From Elymus sibiricus (taxonomy: Eukaryota > Streptophyta > Magnoliopsida > Poales > Poaceae): a DNA stretch of 64,000 nucleotides. The notes under the pieces were generated by a model. The model worked only from the letters and a program-made list of their open reading frames with translations. It had not been told where the DNA came from and searched no databases. Where the stretch lies: assembly GCA_039707655.1 (NCBI GenBank), contig CM077673.1, positions 6,520,001 through 6,584,000 on the forward strand. The letters run 5' to 3'. Position numbers and translations under genes: made by a program. Below are positions 34,964 through 49,240 of this stretch, piece by piece (position 1 is the stretch's first letter; each line of letters starts with the position of its first letter).

Positions 34964-37900
34964 AGTTTTGGCGAGGTCCCCGTAAGCGGACCCCGGGGTT
35001 CCCCGAACATTTGGATCGCCCCGGGACCCATAATCAGAGAGTAATAGCATAGAAAACAGGTAAGAATGGACCAAATCTGCGAGTTTTGGCGATGTCACCG
35101 TAACCGGTCCACGGGCTTCCCCGAACGTTCGGACGACCAAGACAACCAAAAAACAGTGAATAATAGCACAGAAAACTAGTAAGAATGGACCAAATCTGCG
35201 AGTTTTGGCGAGGTCCCCGTAACCGGACCCCGGGCTTCCCCGAACGTTCGGACGACCACGACAACCAAAAAACAGTGAATAATAGCATAGAAAACTGGTA
35301 AGAATGGACCAAATCTGCGAGTTTTGGCAAGGTCCCCGTAACCGGACCCCGGGCATCCCCAAATGTTGGGACGACCACAACAACCAAAAACAGTGAATAA
35401 TAGCATAGAAAACAGGTAAGAATGGACCAAATCTGCGAGTTTTGGCGAGGTCCCCGTAAGCGGACCCCATGGTTCCCCGAACGTTTCGATCGTCCCGAGA
35501 CCCAAAACCAGTGAGTAATAGCATAGAAAACTGGCCGGAAAAGACAAAATCTGCTAGTTTTGGCGAGGTCCCGGTAACCGGTCCACGGGCTTCCCCGAAT
35601 GTTCGGACGGCCATGACAACCAAAAAAACAGTGAATAATAGCATAGAAATCTGGTCAGAATGGACAAAATCTGCGAGTTTTGCGGAGGTCCCCGTAAGCG
35701 GACCCTGGGGTTTCCCGAACATTTGGATCGCCCCGGGACCCATAATCAGAGAGTAATAGCATAGAAAACAGGTAAGAATGGACCAAATCTGCGAGTTCTG
35801 GCGATGTCACCGTAACCGGTCCACGGGCTTCCCCGAACATTCGGACGACCAAGACAACCAAAAAACAGTGAATAATAGCACAGAAAACTAGTAAGAATGG
35901 ACCAAATCTGCGAGTTTTGGCGAGGTCCCCGTAACCGGACCCCGGGCTTCCCCGAACGTTCGGACGACCACGACAACCAAAAAACAGTGAATAATAGCAT
36001 AGAAAACTGGTAAGAATGGACCAAATCTGCGAGTTTTGGAAAGGTCCCCGTAACCGGACCCCGGGCATCCCCAAATGTTGGGACGACCACAACAACCAAA
36101 AACAGTGAATACTAGCATAGATAACAGGTAAGAATGGACCAAATCTGCGAGTTTTGGCGAGGTCCCCGTAAGCGGACCCCATGGTTCCCCGAACGTTTCG
36201 ATCGTCCCGAGACCCAAAATCAGTGAGTAATAGCATAGAAAACTGGCTGGAAAAGACAAAATCTGCTAGTTTTGGCGAGGTCCCGGTAACCGGTCCACGG
36301 GCTTCCCCGAATGTTCGGACGGCCACGACAACCAAAAAAACAGTGAATAATAGCATAGAAATCTGGTCAGAATGGACAAAATCTGCGAGTTTTGGCGAGG
36401 TCCCCGTAAGCGGACCCCGGGGTTCCCCGAACATTTGGATCGCCCCGGGACCCATAATCAGAGAGTAATAGCATAGAAAACAGGTAAGAATGGACCAAAT
36501 CTGCGAGTTTTGGCGATGTCACCGTAACCGTTCCACGGGCTTCCCCGAACGTTCGGACGACCAAGACAACCAAAAAACAGTGAATAATAGCACAGAAAAC
36601 TAGTAAGAATGGACCAAATCTGCGAGTTTTGGCGAGGTCCCCGTAACCGGACCACGGGCTTCCCCGAACGTTCGGACGACCAGGACAACCAAAAAACAGT
36701 GAATAATAGCACAGAAAACTGGTAAGAATGGACCAAATCTGAGTTTTGGCGAGGTCCCCGTAACCGGACCCTGGGCTTCCCCGAACGTTCGGACGACCAC
36801 GACAACCAAAAAACAGTGAATAATAGCATAGAAAACAGGTAAGAATGGACCAAATCTGCGAGTTTTGGCAAGGTCCCCGTAACCGGACCCCGGGCATCCC
36901 CAAATGTTGGGACGACCACAACAACCAAAAACAGTGAATACTAGCATAGAAAACAGGTAAGAATGGACCAAATCTGCGAGTTTTGGCGAGGTCCCCGTAA
37001 GCGGACCCCATGGTTCCCCGAACGTTTCGATCGTCCCGAGACCCAAAATCAGTGAGTAATAGCATAAAAAACTGGCCGGAGCAGACAAAATCTGCTAGTT
37101 TTGGCGAGGTCCCAGTAATTGGTCCACGGGCTTCCCCGAATGTTCGGACGGCCACGACAACCAAAAAAACAGTGAATAATAGCATAGAAATCTGGTCAGA
37201 ATGGAGAAAATCTGCGAGTTTTGGCGAGGTCCCCGTAAGCGGACCCCGGGGTTCCCCGAACATTTGGATCGCCCCGGGACCCATAATCAGAGAGTAATAG
37301 CATAGAAAACAGGTAAGAATGGACCAAATCTGCGAGTTTTGGCGATGTCACCGTAACCGGTCCACGGGCTTCCCCGAACGTTCGGACGACCAAGACAACC
37401 AAAAAACAGTGAATAATAGCACAGAAAACTAGTAAGAATGGACCAAATCTGCGAGTTTTGGCGAGGTCCCCGTAACCGGACCCCGGGCTTCCCCGAACGT
37501 TCGGACGACCACGACAACCAAAAAACAGTGAATAATAGCATAGAAAACTGGTAAGAATGGACCAAATCTGCGAGTTTTGGCAAGGTCCCCGTAACCGGAC
37601 CCCGGGCATCCCCAAATGTTGGGACGACCACAACAACCAAAAACAGTGAATAATAGCATAGAAAACAGGTAAGAATGGACCAAATCTGCGAGTTTTGGCG
37701 AGGTCCCTGTAAGCGGACCCCATGGTTCCCCGAACGTTTCGATCGTCCCGAGACCCAAAACCAGTGAGTAATAGCATAGAAAACTGGCCGGAAAAGACAA
37801 AATCTGCTAGTTTTGGCGAGGTCCCGGTAACCGGTCCACGGGCTTCCCCGAATGTTCGGACGGCCATGACAACCAAAAAAACAGTGAATAATAGCATAGA

Positions 37901-39469
37901 AATCTGGTCAGAATGGACAAAATCTGCGAGTTTTGCGGAGGTCCCCGTAAGCGGACCCTGGGGTTCCCCGAACATTTGGATCGCCCCGGGACCCATAATC
38001 AGAGAGTAATAGCATAGAAAACAGGTAAGAATGGACCAAATCTGCGAGTTCTGGCGATGTCACCGTAACCGGTCCACGGGCTTCCCCGAACGTTCGGACG
38101 ACCAAGACAACCAAAAAACAGTGAATAATAGCACAGAAAACTAGTAAGAATGGACCAAATCTGCGAGTTTTGGCGAGGTCCCCGTAACCGGACCCCGGGC
38201 TTCCCCGAACGTTCGGACGACCACGACAACCAAAAAACAGTGAATAATAGCATAGAAAACTGGTAAGAATGGACCAAATCTGCGAGTTTTGGAAAGGTCC
38301 CCGTAACCGGACCCCGGGCATCCCCAAATGTTGGGACGACCACAACAACCAAAAACAGTGAATACTAGCATAGATAACAGGTAAGAATGGACCAAATCTG
38401 CGAGTTTTGGCGAGGTCCCCGTAAGCGGACCCCATGGTTCCCCGAACGTTTCGATCGTCCCGAGACCCAAAATCAGTGAGTAATAGCATAGAAAACTGGC
38501 TGGAAAAGACAAAATCTGCTAGTTTTGGCGAGGTCCCGGTAACCGGTCCACGGGCTTCCCCGAATGTTCGGACGACCACGACAACCAAAAAAACAGTGAA
38601 TAATAGCATAGAAATCTGGTCAGAATGGACAAAATCTGCGAGTTTTGGCGAGGTCTCCGTAAGCGGACCCCGGGGTTCCCCGAACATTTGGATCGCCCCG
38701 GGACCCATAATCAGAGAGTAATAGCATAGAAAATAGGTAAGAATGGACCAAATCTGTGAGTTTTGGCGATGTCACCGTAACCGTTCCACGGGCTTCCCCG
38801 AACGTTCGGACGACCAAGACAACCAAAAAACAGTGAATAATAGCACAGAAAACTAGTAAGAATGGACCAAATCTGCGAGTTTTGGCGAGGTCCCCGTAAC
38901 CGGACCACGGGCTTCCCCGAACGTTCGGACGACCAGGACAACCAAAAAACAGTGAATAATAGCACAGAAAACTGGTAAGAATGGACCAAATCTGAGTTTT
39001 GGCGAGGTCCCCGTAACCGGACCCTGGGCTTCCCCGAACGTTCGGACGACCACGACAACCAAAAAACAGTGAATAATAGCATAGAAAACAGGTAAGAATG
39101 GACCAAATCTGCGAGTTTTGGCAAGGTCCCCGTAACCGGACCCCGGGCATCCCCAAATGTTGGGACGACCACAACAACCAAAAACAGTGAATACTAGCAT
39201 AGAAAACAGGTAAGAATGGACCAAATCTGCGAGTTTTGGCGAGGTCCCCGTAAGCGGACCCCATGGTTCCCCGAACGTTTCGATCGTCCCGAGACCCAAA
39301 ATCAGTGAGTAATAGCATAAAAAACTGGCCAGAGCAGACAAAATCTGCTAGTTTTGGCGAGGTCCCAGTAATTGGTCCACGGGCCTCCCCGAATGTTCGG
39401 ACGGCCACGACAACCAAAAAAACAGTGAATAATAGCATAGAAATCTAGTCAGAATGGAGAAAATCTGCG
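34964..39469 (+). repeat. Two 19-mer superunits 6+6+7 (2 x 2253 bp)
   Basis: Unit starts are 34,964 (6), 35,676 (6), 36,388 (7), then 37,217 (6), 37,929 (6), 38,641 (7). The second 6-mer has beta A and B starts but GAACGTTCGG in C and TTTTGGAAAGG in D. The 7-mer is ABCC'DEF, with GGACCACGGG and CCAGGACAACC in C, and CTGAGTTTTG with GGACCCTGGG in C'. Its E and F are of the region 1 subtype (CATAAAAAACTGG, AGTAATTGG). Confidence 0.9.
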
Positions 39470-40417
39470 AGTTTTGGCGAGGTCCCCGTAAGCGGACCCC
39501 GGGGTTCCCCGAACATTTGGATCGCCCCGGGACCCATAATCAGAGAGTAATAGCATAGAAAACAGGTAAGAATGGACCAAATCTGCGAGTTTTGGCGATG
39601 TCACCGTAACCGGTCCACGGGCTTCCCCGAACGTTCGGACGACCAAGACAACCAAAAAACAGTGAATAATAGCACAGAAAACTAGTAAGAATGGACCAAA
39701 TCTGCGAGTTTTGGCGATGTCACCGTAACCGTTCCACGGGCTTCCCCGAACGTTCGGACGACCAAGACAACCAAAAAACAGTGAATAATAGCACAGAAAA
39801 CTAGTAAGAATGGACCAAATCTGCGAGTTTTGGCGAGGTCCCCGTAACCGGACCACGGGCTTCCCCGAACGTTCGGACGACCAGGACAACCAAAAAACAG
39901 TGAATAATAGCACAGAAAACTGGTAAGAATGGACCAAATCTGAGTTTTGGCGAGGTCCCCGTAACCGGACCCTGGGCTTCCCCGAACGTTCGGACGACCA
40001 CGACAACCAAAAAACAGTGAATAATAGCATAGAAAACAGGTAAGAATGGACCAAATCTGCGAGTTTTGGCAAGGTCCCCGTAACCGGACCCCGGGCATCC
40101 CCAAATGTTGGGACGACCACAACAACCAAAAACAGTGAATACTAGCATAGAAAACAGGTAAGAATGGACCAAATCTGCGAGTTTTGGCGAGGTCCCCGTA
40201 AGCGGACCCCATGGTTCCCCGAACGTTTCGATCGTCCCGAGACCCAAAATCAGTGAGTAATAGCATAAAAAACTGGCCGGAGCAGACAAAATCTGCTAGT
40301 TTTGGCGAGGTCCCAGTAATTGGTCCACGGGCTTCCCCGAATGTTCGGACGGCCACGACAACCAAAAAAACAGTGAATAATAGCATAGAAATCTGGTCAG
40401 AATGGAGAAAATCTGCG
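39470..40417 (+). repeat. HOR 8-mer ABBCC'DEF (948 bp)
   Basis: The first B has GGTCCACGG (alpha 6-mer) and the second GTTCCACGG (7-mer), followed by the 7-mer's own C, C', D, E and F. The unit is an alpha head fused to a 7-mer tail and is the only 8-mer in the window. It fits an unequal exchange that removed the intervening 6-mers. Confidence 0.9.
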
Positions 40418-42670
40418 AGTTTTGGCGAGGTCCCCGTAAGCGGACCCCGGGGTTCCCCGAACATTTGGATCGCCCCGGGACCCATAATCAGAGAGTAATA
40501 GCATAGAAAACAGGTAAGAATGGACCAAATCTGCGAGTTTTGGCGATGTCACCGTAACCGGTCCACGGGCTTCCCCGAACGTTCGGACGACCAAGACAAC
40601 CAAAAAACAGTGAATAATAGCACAGAAAACTAGTAAGAATGGACCAAATCTGCGAGTTTTGGCGAGGTCCCCGTAACCGGACCCCGGGCTTCCCCGAACG
40701 TTCGGACGACCACGACAACCAAAAAACAGTGAATAATAGCATAGAAAACTGGTAAGAATGGACCAAATCTGCGAGTTTTGGCAAGGTCCCCGTAACCGGA
40801 CCCCGGGCATCCCCAAATGTTGGGACGACCACAACAACCAAAAACAGTGAATAATAGCATAGAAAACAGGTAAGAATGGACCAAATCTGCGAGTTTTGGC
40901 GAGGTCCCTGTAAGCGGACCCCATGGTTCCCCGAACGTTTCGATCGTCCCGAGACCCAAAACCAGTGAGTAATAGCATAGAAAACTGGCCGGAAAAGACA
41001 AAATCTGCTAGTTTTGGCGAGGTCCCGGTAACCGGTCCACGGGCTTCCCCGAATGTTCGGACGGCCATGACAACCAAAAAAACAGTGAATAATAGCATAG
41101 AAATCTGGTCAGAATGGACAAAATCTGCGAGTTTTGCGGAGGTCCCCGTAAGCGGACCCTGGGGTTCCCCGAACATTTGGATCGCCCCGGGACCCATAAT
41201 CAGAGAGTAATAGCATAGAAAACAGGTAAGAATGGACCAAATCTGCGAGTTCTGGCGATGTCACCGTAACCGGTCCACGGGCTTCCCCGAACGTTCGGAC
41301 GACCAAGACAACCAAAAAACAGTGAATAATAGCACAGAAAACTAGTAAGAATGGACCAAATCTGCGAGTTTTGGCGAGGTCCCCGTAACCGGACCCCGGG
41401 CTTCCCCGAACGTTCGGACGACCACGACAACCAAAAAACAGTGAATAATAGCATAGAAAACTGGTAAGAATGGACCAAATCTGCGAGTTTTGGAAAGGTC
41501 CCCGTAACCGGACCCCGGGCATCCCCAAATGTTGGGACGACCACAACAACCAAAAACAGTGAATACTAGCATAGATAACAGGTAAGAATGGACCAAATCT
41601 GCGAGTTTTGGCGAGGTCCCCGTAAGCGGACCCCATGGTTCCCCGAACGTTTCGATCGTCCCGAGACCCAAAATCAGTGAGTAATAGCATAGAAAACTGG
41701 CTGGAAAAGACAAAATCTGCTAGTTTTGGCGAGGTCCCGGTAACCGGTCCACGGGCTTCCCCGAATGTTCGGACGACCACGACAACCAAAAAAACAGTGA
41801 ATAATAGCATAGAAATCTGGTCAGAATGGACAAAATCTGCGAGTTTTGGCGAGGTCTCCGTAAGCGGACCCCGGGGTTCCCCGAACATTTGGATCGCCCC
41901 GGGACCCATAATCAGAGAGTAATAGCATAGAAAATAGGTAAGAATGGACCAAATCTGTGAGTTTTGGCGATGTCACCGTAACCGTTCCACGGGCTTCCCC
42001 GAACGTTCGGACGACCAAGACAACCAAAAAACAGTGAATAATAGCACAGAAAACTAGTAAGAATGGACCAAATCTGCGAGTTTTGGCGAGGTCCCCGTAA
42101 CCGGACCACGGGCTTCCCCGAACGTTCGGACGACCAGGACAACCAAAAAACAGTGAATAATAGCACAGAAAACTGGTAAGAATGGACCAAATCTGAGTTT
42201 TGGCGAGGTCCCCGTAACCGGACCCTGGGCTTCCCCGAACGTTCGGACGACCACGACAACCAAAAAACAGTGAATAATAGCATAGAAAACAGGTAAGAAT
42301 GGACCAAATCTGCGAGTTTTGGCAAGGTCCCCGTAACTGGACCCCGGGCATCCCCAAATGTTGGGACGACCACAACAACCAAAAACAGTGAATACTAGCA
42401 TAGAAAACAGGTAAGAATGGACCAAATCTGCGAGTTTTGGCGAGGTCCCCGTAAGCGGACCCCATGGTTCCCCGAACGTTTCGATCGTCCCGAGACCCAA
42501 AATCAGTGAGTAATAGCATAAAAAACTGGCCAGAGCAGACAAAATCTGCTAGTTTTGGCGAGGTCCCAGTAATTGGTCCACGGGCCTCCCCGAATGTTCG
42601 GACGGCCACGACAACCAAAAAAACAGTGAATAATAGCATAGAAATCTAGTCAGAATGGAGAAAATCTGCG
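40418..42670 (+). repeat. 19-mer superunit 6+6+7, third copy (2253 bp)
   Basis: Unit starts are 40,418, 41,130 and 41,842. It matches 37,217-39,469 at an offset of 3201 bp, including AAAATAGGTAAG at the A/B junction of the 7-mer, GGCCTCCCCG in its F and ATCTAGTCAG at its end. The 2253-bp superunit and the 8-mer were therefore duplicated together or converted. Confidence 0.9.
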
Positions 42671-45600
42671 AGTTTTGGCGAGGTCCCCGTAAGCGGACCC
42701 CGGGGTTCCCCGAACATTTGGATCGCCCCGGGACCCATAATCAGAGAGTAATAGCATAGAAAACAGGTAAGAATGGACCAAATCTGCGAGTTTTGGCGAT
42801 GTCACCGTAACCGTTCCACGGGCTTCCCCGAACGTTCGGACGACCAAGACAACCAAAAAACAGTGAATAATAGCACAGAAAACTAGTAAGAATGGACCAA
42901 ATCTGCGAGTTTTGGCGAGGTCCCCGTAACCGGACCCCGGGCTTCCCCGAACGTTCGGACGACCACGACAACCAAAAAACAGTGAATAATAGCATAGAAA
43001 ACTGGTAAGAATGGACCAAATCTGCGAGTTTTGGCAAGGTCCCCGTAACCGGACCCCGGGCATCCCCAAATGTTGGGACGACCACAACAACCAAAAACAG
43101 TGAATAATAGCATAGAAAACAGGTAAGAATGGACCAAATCTGCGAGTTTTGGCGAGGTCCCCGTAAGCGGACCCCATGGTTCCCCGAACGTTTCGATCGT
43201 CCCGAGACCCAAAACCAGTGAGTAATAGCATAGAAAACTGGCCGGAAAAGAAAAAATCTGCTAGTTTTGGCGAGGTCCCGGTAACCGGTCCACGGGCTTC
43301 CCCGAATGTTCGGACGGCCATGACAACCAAAAAAACAGTGAATAATAGCATAGAAATCTTGTCAGAATGGACAAAATCTGCGAGTTTTGCGGAGGTCCCC
43401 GTAAGCGGACCCTGGGGTTCCCCGAACATTTGGATCGCCCCGGGACCCATAATCAGAGAGTAATAGCATAGAAAACAGGTAAGAATGGACCAAATCTGCG
43501 AGTTCTGGCGATGTCACTGTAACCGGTCCACGGGCTTCCCCGAACGTTCGGACGACCAAGACAACCAAAAAACAGTGAATAATAGCACAGAAAACTAGTA
43601 AGAATGGACCAAATCTGCGAGTTTTGGCGAGGTCCCCGTAACCGGACCCCGGGCTTCCCCGAACGTTCGGACGACCACGACAACCAAAAAACAGTGAATA
43701 ATAGCATAGAAAACTGGTAAGAATGGACCAAATCTGCGAGTTTTGGCAAGGTCCCCGTAACCGGACCCCGGGCATCCCCAAATGTTGGGACGCCCACAAC
43801 AACCAAAAACAGTGAATAATAGCATAGAAAACAGGTAAGAATGGACCAAATCTGCGAGTTTTGGCGAGGTCCCCGTAAGCGGACCCCATGGTTCCCCGAA
43901 CGTTTCGATCGTCCCGAGACCCAAAACCAGTGAGTAATAGCATAGAAAACTGGCCGGAAAAGAAAAAATCTGCTAGTTTTGGCGAGGTCCCGGTAACCGG
44001 TCCACGGGCTTCCCCGAATGTTCGGACGGCCATGACAACCAAAAAAACAGTGAATAATAGCATAGAAATCTGGTCAGAATGGACAAAATCTGCGAGTTTT
44101 GCGGAGGTCCCCGTAAGCGGACCCTGGGGTTCCCCGAACATTTGGATCGCCACGGGACCCATAATCAGAGAGTAATAGCATAGAAAACAGGTAAGAATGG
44201 ACCAAATCTGCGAGTTCTGGCGATGTCACCGTAACCGGTCCACGGGCTTCCCCGAACGTTCGGACGACCAAGACAACCAAAAAACAGTGAATAATAGCAT
44301 AGAAAACAGGTAAGAATGGACCAAATCTGCGAGTTTTGGCGAGGTCCGCGTAACCGGACCCCGGGCTTCCCCGAACGTTCGGACGACCACGACAACCAAA
44401 AAACAGTGAATAATAGCATAGAAAACTGGTAAGAATGGACCAAATCTGCGAGTTTTGGAAAGGTCCCCGTAACCGGACCCCGGGCATCCCCAAATGTTGG
44501 GACGACCACAACAACCAAAAACAGTGAATACTAGCATAGATAACAGGTAAGAATGGACCAAATCTGCGAGTTTTGGCGAGGTCCCCGTAAGCGGACCCCA
44601 TGGTTCCCCGAACGTTTCGATCGTCCCGACACCCAAAATCAGTGAGTAATAGCATAGAAAACTGGCTGGAAAAGACAAAATCTGCTAGTTTTGGCGAGGT
44701 CCCGGTAACCGGTCCACGGGCTTCCCCGAATGTTCGGACGGCCACGACAACCAAAAAAACAGTGAATAATAGCATAGAAATCTGGTCAGAATGGACAAAA
44801 TCTGCGAGTTTTGGCGAGGTCCCCGTAAGCGGACCCCGGGGTTCCCCGAACATTTGGATCGCCCTCGGACCCATAATCAGAGAGTAATAGCATAGAAAAC
44901 AGGTAAGAATGGACCAAATCTGCGAGTTTTGGCGATGTCACCGTAACCGGTCCACGGGCTTCCCCGAACGTTCGGACGACCAAGACAACCAAAAAACAGT
45001 GAATAATAGCACAGAAAACTAGTAAGAATGGACCAAATCTGCGAGTTTTGGCGAGGTCCCCGTAACCGGACCCCGGGCTTCCCCGAACGTTCGGACGACC
45101 ACGACAACCAAAAAACAGTGAATAATAGCATAGAAAACTGGTAAGAATGGACCAAATCTGCGAGTTTTGGCAAGGTCCCCGTAACCGGACCCCGGGCATC
45201 CCCAAATGTTGGGACGACCACAACAACCAAAAACAGTGAATAATAGCATAGAAAACAGGTAAGAATGGACCAAATCTGCGAGTTTTGGCGAGGTCCCCGT
45301 AAGCGGACCCCATGGTTCCCCGAACGTTTCGATCGTCCCGAGACCCAAAACCAGTGAGTAATAGCATAGAAAACTGGCCGGAAAAGAAAAAATCTGCTAG
45401 TTTTGGCGAGGTCCCGGTAACCGGTCCACGGGCTTCCCCGAATGTTCGGACGGCCATGACAACCAAAAAAACAGTGAATAATAGCATAGAAATCTGGTCA
45501 GAATGGACAAAATCTGCGAGTTTTGCGGAGGTCCCCGTAAGCGGACCCTGGGGTTCCCCGAACATTTGGATCGCCACGGGACCCATAATCAGAGAGTAAT

Positions 45601-46230
45601 AGCATAGAAAACAGGTAAGAATGGACCAAATCTGCGAGTTCTGGCGATGTCACCGTAACCGGTCCACGGGCTTCCCCGAACGTTCGGACGACCAAGACAA
45701 CCAAAAAACAAAGAATAATAGCATAGAAAACAGGTAAGAATGGACCAAATCTGCGAGTTTTGGCGAGGTCCGCGTAACCGGACCCCGGGCTTCCCCGAAC
45801 GTTCGGACGACCACGACAACCAAAAAACAGTGAATAATAGCATAGAAAACTGGTAAGAATGGACCAAATCTGCGAGTTTTGGAAAGGTCCCCGTAACCGG
45901 ACCCCGGGCATCCCCAAATGTTGGGACGACCACAACAACCAAAAACAGTGAATACTAGCATAGATAACAGGTAAGAATGGACCAAATCTGCGTGTTTTGG
46001 CGAGGTCCCCGTAAGCGGACCCCATGGTTCCCCGAACGTTTCGATCGTCCCGACACCCAAAATCAGTGAGTAATAGCATAGAAAACTGGCTGGAAAAGAC
46101 AAAATCTGCTAGTTTTGGCGAGGTCCCGGTAACCGGTCCACGGGCTTCCCCGAATGTTCGGACGGCCACGACAACCAAAAAAACAGTGAATAATAGCATA
46201 GAAATCTGGTCAGAATGGACAAAATCTGCG
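42671..46230 (+). repeat. Run of five 6-mers (3560 bp)
   Basis: A monomers lie at 42,671, 43,383, 44,095, 44,807 and 45,519. Private markers include GAAAAGAAAAAATCTG in E, GGCCATGACAACC in F, GCCACGGGACC and GCCCTCGGACC in A, and GGTCCGCGTAACC in C. The units at 44,095 and 44,807 correspond to 49,313 and 50,025 at an offset of 5218 bp. Confidence 0.88.
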
Positions 46231-49200
46231 AGTTTTGGCGAGGTCCCCGTAAGCGGACCCCGGGGTTCCCCGAACATTTGGATCGCCCCCGGACCCATAA
46301 TCAGAGAGTAATAGCATAGAAAACAGGTAAGAATGGACCAAATCTGCGAGTTTTGGCGATGTCACCGTAACCGTTCCACGGGCTTCCCCGAACGTTCGGA
46401 CGACCAAGACAACCAAAAAACAATGAATAATAGCACAAAAAACTAGTAAGAATGGACCAAATCTGCGAGTTTTGGCGAGGTCCCCGTAACCGGACCACGG
46501 GCTTCCCCGAACGTTCGGACGACCAGGACAACCAAAAAACAGTGAATAATAGCACAGAAAACTGGTAAGAATGGACCAAATCTGAGTTTTGGCGAGGTCC
46601 CCGTAACCGGACCCTGGGCTTCCCCGAACGTTCGGACGACCACGACAACCAAAAAACAGTGAATAATAGCATAGAAAACAGGTAAGAATGGACCAAATCT
46701 GCGAGTTTTGGCAAGGTCCCCGTAACCGGACCCCGGGCATCCCCAAATGTTGGGACGACCACAACAACCAAAAACAGTGAATACTAGCATAGAAAACAGG
46801 TAAGAATGGACCAAATCTGCGAGTTTTGGCGAGGTCCCCGTAAGCGGACCCCATGGTTCCCCGAACGTTTCGATCGTCCCGAGACCCAAAATCAGTGAGT
46901 AATAGCATAAAAAACTGGTCGGAGCAGACAAAATCAGCTAGTTTTGGCGAGGTCCCAGTAATTGGTCCACGGGCTTCCCCGAATGTTCGGACGGCCACGA
47001 CAACCAAAAAAACAGTGAATAATAGCATAGAAATCTGGTCAGAATGGAGAAAATCTGCGAGTTTTGGCGAGGTCCCCGTAAGCGGACCCCGGGGTTCCCC
47101 GAACATTTGGATCGCCCCGGGACCCATAATCAGAGAGTAATAGCATAGAAAACAGGTAAGAATGGACCAAATCTGCGAGTTTTGGCGATGTCACCGTAAC
47201 CGGTCCACGGGCTTCCCCGAACGTTCGGACGACCAAGACAACCAAAAAACAGTGAATAATAGCACAGAAAACTAGTAAGAATGGACCAAATCTGCGAGTT
47301 TTGGCGAGGTCCCCGTAACCGGACCCCGGGCTTCCCCGAACGTTCGGACGACCACGACAACCAAAAAACAGTGAATAATAGCATAGAAAACTGGTAAGAA
47401 TGGACCAAATCTGCAAGTTTTGGCAAGGTCCCCGTAACCGGACCCCGGGCATCCCCAAATGTTGGGACGACCACAACAACCAAAAACAGTGAATACTAGC
47501 ATAGATAACAGGTAAGAATGGACCAAATCTGCGAGTTTTGGCGAGGTCCCCGTAAGCGGACCCCATGGTTCCCCGAACGTTTCGATCGTCCCGAGACCCA
47601 AAATCAGTGAGTAATAGCATAGAAAACTGGCTGGAAAAGACAAAATCTGCTAGTTTTGGCGAGGTCCCGGTAACCGGTCCACGGGCTTCCCCGAATGTTC
47701 GGACGGCCACGACAACCAAAAAAACAGTGAATAATAGCATAGAAATCTGGTCAGAATGGACAAAATCTGCGAGTTTTGGCGAGGTCCCCGTAAGCGGACC
47801 CCGGGGTTCCCCGAACATTTGGATCGCCCCGGGACCCATAATCAGAGAGTAATAGCATAGAAAACAGGTAAGAATGGACCAAATCTGCGAGTTTTGGCGA
47901 TGTCACCGTAACCGTTCCACGGGCTTCCCCGAACGTTCGGACGACCAAGACAACCAAAAAACAGTGAATAATAGCACAAAAAACTAGTAAGAATGGACCA
48001 AATCTGCGAGTTTAGGCGAGGTCCCCGTAACCGGACCACGGGCTTCCCCGAACGTTCGGACGACCAGGACAACCAAAAAACAGTGAATAATAGCACAGAA
48101 AACTGGTAAGAATGGACCAAATCTGAGTTTTGGCGAGGTCCCCGTAACCGGACCCCGGGCTTCCCCGAACGTTCGGACGACCACGACAACCAAAAAACAG
48201 TGAATAATAGCATAGAAAACTGGTAAGAATGGACCAAATCTGCGAGTTTTGGAAAGGTCCCCGTAACCGGACCCCGGGCATCCCCAAATGTTGGCACGAC
48301 CACAACAACCAAAAACAGTGAATACTAGCATAGATAACAGGTAAGAATGGACCAAATCTGCAAGTTTTGGCGAGGTCCCCGTAAGCGGACCCCATGGTTC
48401 CCCGAACGTTTCGATCGTCCCGAGACCCAAAATCAGTGAGTAATAGCATAGAAAACTGGCTGGAAAAGACAAAATCTGCTAGTTTTGGCGAGGTCCCGGT
48501 AACCGGTCCACGGGCTTCCCCGAATGTTCGGACGGCCACGACAACCAAAAAAACAGTGAATAATAGCATAGAAATCTGGTCAGAATGGACAAAATCTGCG
48601 AGTTTTGGCGAGGTCCCCGTAAGCGGACCCCGGGGTTCCCCGAACATTTGGATCGCCCCGGGACCCATAATCAGAGAGTAATAGCATAGAAAACAGGTAA
48701 GAATGGACCAAATCTGCGAGTTTTGGCGATGTCACCGTAACCGGTCCACGGGCTTCCCCGAACGTTCGGACGACCAAGACAACCAAAAAACAGTGAATAA
48801 TAGCACAGAAAACTAGTAAGAATGGACCAAATCTGCGAGTTTTGGCGAGGTCCCCGTAACCGGACCCCGGGCTTCCCCGAACGTTCGGACGACCACGACA
48901 ACCAAAAAACAGTGAATAATAGCATAGAAAACTGGTAAGAATGGACCAAATCTGCGAGTTTTGGAAAGGTCCCCGTAACCGGACCCCGGGCATCCCCAAA
49001 TGTTGGGACGACCACAACAACCAAAAACAGTGAATACTAGCATAGATAACAGGTAAGAATGGACCAAATCTGCGTGTTTTGGCGAGGTCCCCGTAAGCGG
49101 ACCCCATGGTTCCCCGAACGTTTCGATCGTCCCGACACCCAAAATCAGTGAGTAATAGCATAGAAAACTGGCTGGAAAAGACAAAATCTGCTAGTTTTGG

Positions 49201-49240
49201 CGAGGTCCCGGTAACCGGTCCACGGGCTTCCCCGAATGTT
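44950..49240 (+). repeat. 5930-bp-offset duplication, left copy (about 4.3 kb)
   Basis: It matches about 50,880-55,170. The private string ACAAAGAATAATAG at 45,709 and 51,639 fixes the offset at 5930 bp, and the whole 7-6-7 block follows in register. The match breaks upstream near 44,930 (GTTTTGGCGATG against GTTCTGGCGATG) and downstream near 49,250 (GGCCATGAC against GGCCACGAC). Boundaries are approximate. Confidence 0.85.
46231..48600 (+). repeat. 7-mer, 6-mer, 7-mer block, first copy (2370 bp)
   Basis: Unit starts are 46,231 (ABCC'DEF), 47,060 (6-mer) and 47,772 (ABCC'DEF). The second 7-mer has the private C marker GTTTAGGCGAGG (near 48,012) and TGTTGGCACGACC in D. The same series recurs at 52,161. 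Confidence 0.9.
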